The position numbers were made by a program, and so were the translations under genes. The notes under the pieces were generated by a model. It ran no database searches and was not told the origin of the DNA. It saw only the letters and a list, made by a program, of their open reading frames with translations. Positions 26,318 through 33,416 of a stretch of 64,000 bases of DNA are shown here, in pieces. How positions within the stretch are numbered: position 1 is the first letter of the stretch; every line of letters starts with the position of its first letter. This DNA is from Pseudomonas pergaminensis. GTDB taxonomy: Bacteria; Pseudomonadota; Gammaproteobacteria; Pseudomonadales; Pseudomonadaceae. The stretch is from the NCBI RefSeq assembly GCF_024112395.2, contig NZ_CP078013.2, positions 6,542,501 through 6,606,500 on the forward strand, written 5' to 3'.

Positions 26318-26941
26318 ATGATTTCGATCTATCAGCTCAAACCGCGTTTTCAGAACGTGCTGCGCCCGCTTGTGCAGCGCCTTTACGACAATGGCACCAC
26401 CGCCAACCAGATCACCGTGCTGGCCGGGGTGGTTTCGCTGCTGGTCGGGCTGCTGATCGCCAGCTTTGCCCAACACCTGTGGCTGTTCGCGCTGATCCCG
26501 TTATGGATGATCCTGCGCATGGCCCTCAACGCCATCGACGGCATGCTCGCCCGCGAATTCGGCCAGCAGTCGCGCCTGGGCGCTTACCTCAATGAACTGT
26601 GCGATGTAATCGCCGACAGTGCGCTGATCCTGCCGTTTGCGCTGATCCCCGGTGTGAGCCTGTCGCCGGTGCTGCTGGTGGCGTTGCTGGCGGTATTCAG
26701 CGAATACGCCGGGGTGCTGGGGCCCATGGTCGGTGCGTCGCGCCGCTACGACGGGCCGATGGGCAAAAGTGATCGCGCCTTCGTACTCGGCGTGCTAGCC
26801 ACCGGCGTGGCGCTGGGCTGGCTGAGTGCCGGTTGGGTCGATACGGTGATGTGGCTGGTCGCGGCCCTGCTTGCCTACACCCTGGTCAATCGGGTGCGTC
26901 AGGGCCTTAAAGAACAACAAGAAACTTCACCGATTGCATAA
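26318..26941 (+). CDS. CDP-alcohol phosphatidyltransferase family protein (YnbA-like)
   Basis: A 207-residue integral membrane protein with about six helices. It carries the CDP-alcohol phosphotransferase motif region NAIDGMLAREFGQ to NELCDVIAD (71-100). The canonical pattern is DxxDGxxARx8GxxxDxxxD; here positions 1 and 3 are Asn (Asn71, Asn92), while Asp74 and Asp96 are kept. Family members move a phosphoalcohol onto or from a CDP-linked lipid. It is the first gene of an operon whose other genes include a CdsA-like CDP-lipid synthase, as in E. coli ynbABCD. Substrate unknown. Confidence 0.85.
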   Translation: MISIYQLKPRFQNVLRPLVQRLYDNGTTANQITVLAGVVSLLVGLLIASFAQHLWLFALIPLWMILRMALNAIDGMLAREFGQQSRLGAYLNELCDVIADSALILPFALIPGVSLSPVLLVALLAVFSEYAGVLGPMVGASRRYDGPMGKSDRAFVLGVLATGVALGWLSAGWVDTVMWLVAALLAYTLVNRVRQGLKEQQETSPIA

Positions 26942-26952
26942 GGATTTTTGCG

Positions 26953-28707
26953 ATGCGCGAACAGCAAGAGCACAGCTTCAGCACCCATGATGGCGTCGAG
27001 CTTTTCTACCGGCACTGGCCAGCCACCGCCCAGGCAGACGGCGAGCCGCGCAGAGCGATTGTGTTGTTCCATCGCGGCCATGAGCATTCGGGGCGTATCG
27101 CCCACCTGGTCGATGAGCTGAACCTGGCGCAGTTCGACTTCTTCGCCTGGGACGCCCGTGGTCACGGCCAGTCCCCTGGCGAGCGCGGTGACAGCCCCAG
27201 CTTCGCCACCAGCGCCCGCGATGTGCAGACCTTTTGCAACCACATCGGTGCCACCTATGGCATCGAGGAAGAAAACTTCGCCGTCGTCGCCCAAAGCGTC
27301 GGTGCAGTCATTGCCGCCACGTGGGTACACGATTACGCGCCGAAAATCCGCGCCCTGGTGCTCGCCTCCCCGGCGTTCAAGGTCAAGCTCTACGTGCCGT
27401 TCGCGCGACCGGGCCTGGCGCTGATGCGCAAGTTTCGCGGCAACTTTTTCGTCAACAGCTACGTCAAGGCCAAGTTCCTCAGCCATGACCCGGAACGCGT
27501 AGCCTCCTACGACACTGACCCGCTGATCACCAAGGCAATCTCGGTAAACGTGCTGCTCGGCCTGTATGAGGCGGCCGACCGGGTAGTCGCCGATGCCCAG
27601 GCGATCCAGGTGCCGACCCAACTGCTGGTCTCCGGCTCCGACTTTGTAGTGCATCGCAAACCCCAGCAGCAATTCTTTGACCGCCTTGGCAGCCTGAAAA
27701 AAGAGCTGCATATCCTTCCCGGGTTCTTCCACGACACCCTCGGCGAACGTGACCGCGCCACCGCCGTAAACAGCGCCAGGCGCTTTATCCTGCAGAACTT
27801 CGAACACCCGCTGGACCGCGCCTCGCTGTTGGATGCGGACAAACTGGGCACCACCTGCGCCGAATCCGAAGCCCTCGCCGCGCCGCTGCCGCGCAATTCC
27901 CTGCGCGACCTGTACTGGCGCCTGACCCGCGCCAGCATGGGCCTGGGCAAAAACCTGTCGGATGGCGTGAAACTGGGCTTCGACACCGGTTTCGACTCCG
28001 GCAGCACCCTGGACTATGTGTACCGCAACACGCCCACCGGCAAGGGCGGGCTGGGGCGGATGATCGACACCAATTACCTCAACTCCATTGGCTGGCGCGG
28101 CATTCGCCAACGCAAGCTGAACGTCGAGGAACTGCTGCGCCTGGCCATGACCAAGTTGCGGGATGAACAGCGTGAAGTGCGCATCGTCGACATCGCTGCC
28201 GGCCACGGTCGCTACATCCTTGAAGCCTTGCAGGGCGTATCGCCGCTGCCGGAATCGATCCTGCTGCGTGACTACAGCGACATCAACGTGCGCGACGGTG
28301 GCGCGCTGATCCGCGAGAAAGGCCTTGGGGATATCGCGCAGTTCGTCAAAGGGGATGCGTTCGACCGCCTGGATCTGGCGGCGCTGGACCCGAAACCGAC
28401 GCTGGCGGTGGTGTCCGGATTGTATGAACTGTTTGCCGACAACAGCATGGTCGGCGGCTCATTGGCCGGACTGGCCGAGGCCGTGGAGCCCGGAGGCTAC
28501 CTGGTCTACACCGGCCAACCGTGGCACCCGCAACTGGAACTGATCGCCCGGGCGCTGACCAGCCATCGCCAGGGCCAAGCCTGGGTGATGCGTCGTCGCA
28601 GCCAGGCGGAAATGGATCAACTGGTGGAAACTGCCGGCTTTCGCAAGATCACCCAACGTGTGGATGAGTGGGGCATCTTTACCGTGTCCCTGGCACAGAA
28701 GATCTGA
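26953..28707 (+). CDS. Fused alpha/beta hydrolase - SAM methyltransferase (YnbC-like)
   Basis: A two-domain cytoplasmic protein of 584 residues. Residues 1-290 are an alpha/beta hydrolase of the monoacylglycerol-lipase type: HRGHEHSGR near 40-48, WDARGHGQS near 66-74, and nucleophile Ser115 in AQSVG (AxSxG instead of GxSxG). Residues about 360-584 are a class I methyltransferase with SAM motif VDIAAGHG at 412-419. The fusion is typical of YnbC. It starts 11 bases after the phosphatidyltransferase gene and ends 2 bases before the phosphatase gene. It probably acts on a lipid or lipid head group made by the operon; no substrate is known. Confidence 0.88.
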   Translation: MREQQEHSFSTHDGVELFYRHWPATAQADGEPRRAIVLFHRGHEHSGRIAHLVDELNLAQFDFFAWDARGHGQSPGERGDSPSFATSARDVQTFCNHIGATYGIEEENFAVVAQSVGAVIAATWVHDYAPKIRALVLASPAFKVKLYVPFARPGLALMRKFRGNFFVNSYVKAKFLSHDPERVASYDTDPLITKAISVNVLLGLYEAADRVVADAQAIQVPTQLLVSGSDFVVHRKPQQQFFDRLGSLKKELHILPGFFHDTLGERDRATAVNSARRFILQNFEHPLDRASLLDADKLGTTCAESEALAAPLPRNSLRDLYWRLTRASMGLGKNLSDGVKLGFDTGFDSGSTLDYVYRNTPTGKGGLGRMIDTNYLNSIGWRGIRQRKLNVEELLRLAMTKLRDEQREVRIVDIAAGHGRYILEALQGVSPLPESILLRDYSDINVRDGGALIREKGLGDIAQFVKGDAFDRLDLAALDPKPTLAVVSGLYELFADNSMVGGSLAGLAEAVEPGGYLVYTGQPWHPQLELIARALTSHRQGQAWVMRRRSQAEMDQLVETAGFRKITQRVDEWGIFTVSLAQKI

Positions 28708-28709
28708 AC

Positions 28710-30008
28710 ATGCGCGAACCCGGCTTGTTGAAACCAGCGGTCCTCTGGCTGCTGCTGTTGGCGCCGCTGTTCTTCAGTACTTACGGCTTTGCCACGTGGG
28801 TGACCAGCCAACGCAGCGACGTCGGCACGCTGGTGTTCGGCTGGGAAACCCATATGCCGTTCTGGGCATGGACCATCGTGCCCTACTGGTCCATCGACCT
28901 GCTCTACGGGTTTTCCCTGCTGCTGCCCAGCACTCGGCATGAGTTGAAACAGCATGCATTGCGGCTACTGTCGGCCCAGGTCATCGCGGTCAGTTGTTTC
29001 CTGCTCTGGCCGCTGCGCTTCACCTTCGAGCGGCCAGCGTTGGATGGCGTTTTCGGCTGGCTGTTTGCCGTGCTGGCAGGCTTCGACAAGCCGTTCAACC
29101 AGGCGCCGTCGCTGCACATCGCGCTGCTGGTGATCCTGTGGGTCATGTACCAGCGCCATAGCCAAGGCGTGTGGCGTTGGCTGGTGCACGGCTGGTTCGC
29201 ATTGATCGGTATTTCGGTGCTGACCACTTATCAACATCACTTTATCGACTTACCCACAGGCGCCCTCGCGGGGTGGATATGCGTGTGGCTGTGGCCGGTG
29301 GCGCATCCGAACCCGCTGTTGAATGCGCGGCTCACACGAGACCCCAAGCGCTGGCGGTTGGGCGTGCGTTATGGCCTGGGTGCCTTGTTACTGGGGGTTC
29401 TTGCCTGGGTACTCGGCGGCGGCTGGCTGTGGATACTTTGGCCGGCGGTGTCTCTCGCCTTGATCAAGGCCAATTACTTCGTACTGGGCGCTTCGGGTTT
29501 CCAGAAACGCGCCGATGGTCAACTGACGCCCGCCGCGCGGTGGCTGTATGCGCCGTACCTGGCAGCCGCGTGGATAAACTCGCGCCTGTGGACACGCAAG
29601 CATCCCCAACCCGACCGCGTTGTGGATAATGTCTGGCTCGGTCGAATTCCTACGACAAACGAGCAGGCGCCCTTCAAGGCCATCGTCGATCTGTGTGCCG
29701 AATTGCCGATTAATCCACAGGGCCGCGCTTACCAATGCATCCCCGTACTGGACCTGATCGCCCCAACGCCCGACGAATGCCTGCAGGCCGCCCACGCCAT
29801 CGAACGCCTGCGCGCCAGCGGACCATTGCTGGTGTGTTGCGCCCTCGGCTACTCACGCAGTGCTACCGCCGTTGCCGCCTGGTTATTGCACTCCGGGCGT
29901 GCCGCGACGGTAGAGCAGGCGCTGACTATCATTCGTACAGCGCGGGCCGATGTGGTCCTGCACCCCGCACACCGTGAAGCGTTGGAGGGTTTGCCCCATG
30001 CCAGCTGA
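28710..30008 (+). CDS. Membrane PAP2 phosphatase fused to dual-specificity phosphatase (YnbD-like)
   Basis: A 432-residue protein. The N-terminal membrane half (to about 290) resembles PAP2 lipid phosphatases, with FERP, NQAPSLHIAL and TYQHHFIDLPTGAL as the KxxxxxxRP-, SGH- and SRxxxxxHxxxD-like blocks. The C-terminal half is a cysteine phosphatase: Cys377-x5-Arg383 (CALGYSR), followed by SATAVAAWLL. It likely removes phosphate from a lipid intermediate. The start at 28710 follows the previous stop by 2 bases, and the end overlaps the next gene by 11 bases. Confidence 0.88.
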   Translation: MREPGLLKPAVLWLLLLAPLFFSTYGFATWVTSQRSDVGTLVFGWETHMPFWAWTIVPYWSIDLLYGFSLLLPSTRHELKQHALRLLSAQVIAVSCFLLWPLRFTFERPALDGVFGWLFAVLAGFDKPFNQAPSLHIALLVILWVMYQRHSQGVWRWLVHGWFALIGISVLTTYQHHFIDLPTGALAGWICVWLWPVAHPNPLLNARLTRDPKRWRLGVRYGLGALLLGVLAWVLGGGWLWILWPAVSLALIKANYFVLGASGFQKRADGQLTPAARWLYAPYLAAAWINSRLWTRKHPQPDRVVDNVWLGRIPTTNEQAPFKAIVDLCAELPINPQGRAYQCIPVLDLIAPTPDECLQAAHAIERLRASGPLLVCCALGYSRSATAVAAWLLHSGRAATVEQALTIIRTARADVVLHPAHREALEGLPHAS

Positions 30009-30441
30009 TATGGAACTCCAAGTGGTTGCCAGCCTGTTACGCCGTGGCCGCTCGCTCGATCAGTTATCCACAGGCCTGACCGTGGCGGGTGTGTTGTTCG
30101 GCTTGGCCCAGTTGTTGATGGCGAGCATCTCGACGATCTGCCTGTTGCTCAGCCTGTGGATGATTATCCTCGGCTTGCTGCAGAAGTACTGGGCGCTGCG
30201 GGTGGCCTTCGACGCCGACCTGTTTGCTCTGTTGGCGCGTGATATCGAGCGCACCCCGGACCTTGACCAGGCCCTGCAAACCCTCGGCCTGCAATCGCCC
30301 AAGCGCGTTGGCCGGCCTTGGCCCGAACGCCGTCGCGGCGCGCTCAAACTGTTGCGCAAACAAGCCTGGCTGCTGGGCGCACAAGCGCTGCTGACCCTGG
30401 GCGTGATCCTCGCCAGCCCTTGGCTGCCTTTCGCCGGATAA
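29998..30441 (+). CDS. Small membrane protein of the lipid operon, unknown function
   Basis: A 147-residue protein with two adjacent hydrophobic segments (about 25-62), a charged middle with RRRGALKLLRKQ (about 108-125), and a third hydrophobic C-terminal segment. No domain is recognised. The start at 29998 has GGAGG nine bases upstream and overlaps the phosphatase gene end; an alternative ATG lies at 30010. It sits inside the operon and is followed after 9 bases by the acyltransferase gene, so it is likely part of the same lipid pathway. Confidence 0.75.
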   Translation: MPADMELQVVASLLRRGRSLDQLSTGLTVAGVLFGLAQLLMASISTICLLLSLWMIILGLLQKYWALRVAFDADLFALLARDIERTPDLDQALQTLGLQSPKRVGRPWPERRRGALKLLRKQAWLLGAQALLTLGVILASPWLPFAG

Positions 30442-30450
30442 GGAATCCCC

Positions 30451-31071
30451 ATGTTCGAACCCGTGGTCGCCACGTTGATTACCTCCATGGCCCGCACCGT
30501 CACCGGAGCGCGCAGCCTGTGGCTGGGTTGCGCACCGGTGCCGGTGCAACGCATTTACTTCGCCAACCACAGCAGCCATGGCGACTTTGTGTTGCTGTGG
30601 GCCTCGCTGCCGCAGAACTTGCGTAAATTCACGCGTCCGGTGGCCGGCAGCGATTACTGGAATAAAAGCGCTCTGCGCCGCTACATCATCAACCGTGTAT
30701 TCAACGGCGTATTGATCGATCGCGAACGCAAAGAGCCTGTGGATAACCCATTGCAGCCCATGCTCAATGCCCTGGAAGGCGGCGACTCGCTGATCATCTT
30801 CCCCGAAGGCACGCGCAATCTCGAAGACGGCCTGCTGCCATTCAAAAGCGGCCTGTATCACCTGGCCAAAAGTTACCCACAGGCCGAATTGATCCCGGTA
30901 TGGATCGCCAACCTCAACCGGGTCATGCCCAAGGGCCGTGTACTGCCGCTGCCCCTGCTGTGCACCACCAGCTTCGGCGCGCCGCTGCAATTGGAGGAAG
31001 GCGAAGACAAAACCGCCTTCCTCGCCCGCACTCGCGATGCCCTGCTCGCCCTTGCCCCGGAGCACGTCTGA
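30451..31071 (+). CDS. PlsC-like lysophospholipid acyltransferase
   Basis: A 206-residue acyltransferase of the 1-acylglycerol-3-phosphate family. The catalytic HxxxxD motif is in NHSSHGDFV (about 44-52), and the acceptor-binding block FPEGTRN occurs near 117-123. Such enzymes esterify lysophosphatidic acid or similar acceptors with an acyl group. E. coli ynbABCD has no such gene, so this is an addition in the pseudomonad version. It ends one base before the CdsA-like gene. Confidence 0.88.
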   Translation: MFEPVVATLITSMARTVTGARSLWLGCAPVPVQRIYFANHSSHGDFVLLWASLPQNLRKFTRPVAGSDYWNKSALRRYIINRVFNGVLIDRERKEPVDNPLQPMLNALEGGDSLIIFPEGTRNLEDGLLPFKSGLYHLAKSYPQAELIPVWIANLNRVMPKGRVLPLPLLCTTSFGAPLQLEEGEDKTAFLARTRDALLALAPEHV

Positions 31072-31072
31072 C

Positions 31073-32005
31073 ATGGATAGCCAAACCCTGATGTTGTTCG
31101 GCGGCATCGGCGCGATCCTGGTGCTCGCCTCGCTGATCGGCCTGATCCTCAAACTGCGCACCCGTGGCAGCCCAAACGCCGTCATCGACAACCTCAACGC
31201 GCGCATCAACGCCTGGTGGGTGATGGTGGTGGTCATCGGCATCGCCTTCTGGCTCGGCACCGGCGCGGTGATCCTGCTGTTCTACGCGGTGTCGTTCTAC
31301 GCCCTGCGCGAATTCCTCACCCTCACCCCCACCCGCCGCAGTGACTACCCAGCGTTGGTCGCCGCGTTCTACCTGGCGCTACCGCTGCAATACCTGCTGA
31401 TCTATTCAGACTGGTACGGCCTGTTCTCGATCTTCATCCCGGTGTACGTGTTCCTGCTGCTGCCGATCCTCGCCTCACTCGGCGGCGACAGCACACACTT
31501 CCTGGAGCGTGCCTCGAAGGTGCAGTGGGGCTTGATGATCGCGGTGTTCTGCGTGTCGTTCGTGCCCGCCCTGCTGACCCTCGACATCCCCGGCTACGAA
31601 GGCCGCAACCTGCTGCTGATTGCCTACCTGGTGATCGTGGTGCAGTTGTCCGACGTGCTGCAGTACGTGTGCGGCAAGCTGTTCGGCAAACACAAGATCG
31701 CGCCCAACCTGTCCCCTTCGAAGACGGTGGAAGGGTTTATCGGCGGGATTCTGCTCTCGTCGCTGATCGGCGCGGCATTGTGGTGGACCACGCCGTTCAA
31801 CCCGTGGCAGTCGTTCTTGATTGCGCTGCTGATCAACCTGCTGGGGTTTGCTGGCGGCATCGTGATGTCTGCGATCAAGCGCGACCGGGGCGTGAAGGAC
31901 TGGGGCCATATGATCGAAGGGCACGGCGGGATGCTGGATCGGTTGGATTCGGTGTGCTTCGCCGCGCCCATCTTCTTCCACCTCGTGCGCTACTGGTGGA
32001 CCTGA
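31073..32005 (+). CDS. Phosphatidate cytidylyltransferase (CdsA/YnbB-like)
   Basis: An integral membrane enzyme of 310 residues that would make CDP-diacylglycerol from CTP and phosphatidate. It has about eight hydrophobic segments and the CTP-transferase signature, with SPSKTVEGFIGG (about 219-230) and the C-terminal SAIKRDRGVKDWG then HGGMLDRLDS. The housekeeping cdsA lies elsewhere in pseudomonads, so this is a paralogue dedicated to the operon, as YnbB is in E. coli. It is the last gene of the operon and is followed by a REPIN. Confidence 0.92.
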   Translation: MDSQTLMLFGGIGAILVLASLIGLILKLRTRGSPNAVIDNLNARINAWWVMVVVIGIAFWLGTGAVILLFYAVSFYALREFLTLTPTRRSDYPALVAAFYLALPLQYLLIYSDWYGLFSIFIPVYVFLLLPILASLGGDSTHFLERASKVQWGLMIAVFCVSFVPALLTLDIPGYEGRNLLLIAYLVIVVQLSDVLQYVCGKLFGKHKIAPNLSPSKTVEGFIGGILLSSLIGAALWWTTPFNPWQSFLIALLINLLGFAGGIVMSAIKRDRGVKDWGHMIEGHGGMLDRLDSVCFAAPIFFHLVRYWWT

Positions 32006-32013
32006 ACAAGCCC

Positions 32014-32097
32014 CTGTAGGAGCCGGCTTGCCGGCGATGGCGACCCGGAACGTTCATGAAATTCACGGGCCTCATCGCCGGCAAGCCGCTCCTACAG
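32014..32097. repeat. REPIN between convergent genes
   Basis: CTGTAGGAGCCGGCTTGCC and its following GGCGAT (32014-32038) pair with 32074-32097 as an inverted repeat with one unpaired base, around a 35-base centre. The core is the same GGAGCCGGC type as at 16794. It separates the ends of the lipid operon and the Lrp-type gene. Confidence 0.85.
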
Positions 32098-32100
32098 TCA

Positions 32101-32583
32101 TTAGCCTGGCAAATGCCCCAGCGGCAATGCGCCTGGGGTCTTTACGGTCTGGATCGCGAAGTTGCTGCGGATGTCCCTCACCCCCGGCAGTTTCAACAGA
32201 CTGCCCGTGACAAACCGTTCGTACCCGCGCAAGTCCGGCACCACCACCTGCAACAGAAAGTCCGACTCCCCCGACACCAGGAACGCCGAGATCACTTCCG
32301 GCAGCGCCGTCACTGCCTCGCGAAAGGCGTTGGCCTCGGTGTCGTTATGCCGCTCCACCTTCACGCCCACGAACACCATCATCCCCAGGCCGACTTCGTC
32401 ACGGTCCAGCGTGGCCTGGTAGCCGCGAATCACACCGGCTTCTTCCAGCAGACGCACGCGCCGCAGACAGGGTGAAGCAGACAGCCCGATCTCGTCCGCC
32501 AGTTGCACATTGCTCAGGCGGCCGTCGCGTTGCAGGGCTTCAAGAATCTTGCGGTCAAACGCATCGAGTTTAAGGTTTGGCAT
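32101..32583 (-). CDS. Lrp/AsnC family transcriptional regulator
   Basis: A 160-residue regulator with an N-terminal winged helix (LDAFDRKILEALQRDGRLS then LADEIGLSASPCLRRVRLLE, about 6-45) and a C-terminal RAM/AsnC ligand-binding domain. Members form dimers or octamers and respond to amino acids. It is divergent from the LysE-family exporter gene 126 bases away, and such pairs often regulate each other, so it probably controls export of an amino acid. The ligand is unknown. Confidence 0.92.
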   Translation of the reverse strand: MPNLKLDAFDRKILEALQRDGRLSNVQLADEIGLSASPCLRRVRLLEEAGVIRGYQATLDRDEVGLGMMVFVGVKVERHNDTEANAFREAVTALPEVISAFLVSGESDFLLQVVVPDLRGYERFVTGSLLKLPGVRDIRSNFAIQTVKTPGALPLGHLPG

Positions 32584-32709
32584 AAATGCATGGCCGATAA
32601 GGTTGTAAATGGCAGGTTATGCCAAGAATAGACGCCTTTGTGGCTGACTACGCAAGCACCTGCCCCACCCTTCAGCCCTAGAATTGGCCAACACACAAGG
32701 GGGTGAGGC

Positions 32710-33339
32710 ATGGCGGAACTCTGGTTATTCCTGGTGGCACTGTCGGTGGCGTATCTGTTGCCCGGGCCGGACATGATCCTGCTGCTGCAGACCGGAGCGC
32801 GCCAGGGCAAGGCGTTGGCGCTGACCACGGCGATTGGCTTGGGACTGGCTCGCGCCTGCCATGTGGCGTTGGCGGGCATGGGGTTGGCGACCTTGTTCAA
32901 GGTGGCGCCGTGGACCTTTGATGTCGTGCGTCTGGGTGGCGCGGCCTATCTGTTATGCCTGGGTATTCAATGCCTGCGCGCGACTATGCTGCCATCCCTG
33001 GAGACAGCAAACCCCCCACTGGCAGCCCATGCCTGGCGTTCAGCATTCCAACGCGGCTTGCTGACCAACCTGCTCAACCCCAAGGCGCTGCTGTTCTGCT
33101 CGGTACTGCTGCCGCAATTCATCAACCCCCAGGCCGGCCCGGTGGCGGCGCAGTTTGCGTTGCTGGGCGTGATCCTGGTGGCCGTCGGTTTCGCGTTCGA
33201 CTGTTGCTACGCCCTGGCCGGCGCGCGCATCGGCCAGTGGCTGGCACGCAATCGCTCGGCGCAGCGTCTGCAACAGTGGTTATTCGGCAGTCTTTTGATT
33301 GGTTTTGCGGTGCGTCTCACTTTTGTGCAACACGCCTAG
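32710..33339 (+). CDS. LysE/RhtB family amino-acid exporter
   Basis: A 209-residue inner-membrane protein with about six helices. The N-terminal block LLPGPDMILLLQTGARQGK (about 17-35) is the family signature (PGPD), and NLLNPKALLFCSVLLPQFI lies centrally. These proteins export amino acids or related compounds with proton exchange. It is divergent from the Lrp-type gene, which may sense the substrate. Confidence 0.9.
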   Translation: MAELWLFLVALSVAYLLPGPDMILLLQTGARQGKALALTTAIGLGLARACHVALAGMGLATLFKVAPWTFDVVRLGGAAYLLCLGIQCLRATMLPSLETANPPLAAHAWRSAFQRGLLTNLLNPKALLFCSVLLPQFINPQAGPVAAQFALLGVILVAVGFAFDCCYALAGARIGQWLARNRSAQRLQQWLFGSLLIGFAVRLTFVQHA

Positions 33340-33343
33340 CGGG

Positions 33344-33395
33344 GCGGCGTATCTGCGTCATCTTTTGTATCAAAGACGCGTGTAAGATACGCCGC
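33344..33395. other. Long imperfect hairpin in the LysE-to-macroglobulin gap
   Basis: GCGGCGTATCT (33344-33354) pairs with AGATACGCCGC (33385-33395). Inside it GCGTC (33355-33359) pairs with GACGC (33375-33379), with a 5-base bulge on the right arm. The structure begins just after the exporter stop and ends 21 bases before the macroglobulin start, so it could be a terminator, an attenuator or a leader structure. No poly-T follows it on the plus strand. Confidence 0.6.
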
Positions 33396-33416
33396 ACTTA
33401 GCCAGGGATGCTCACC

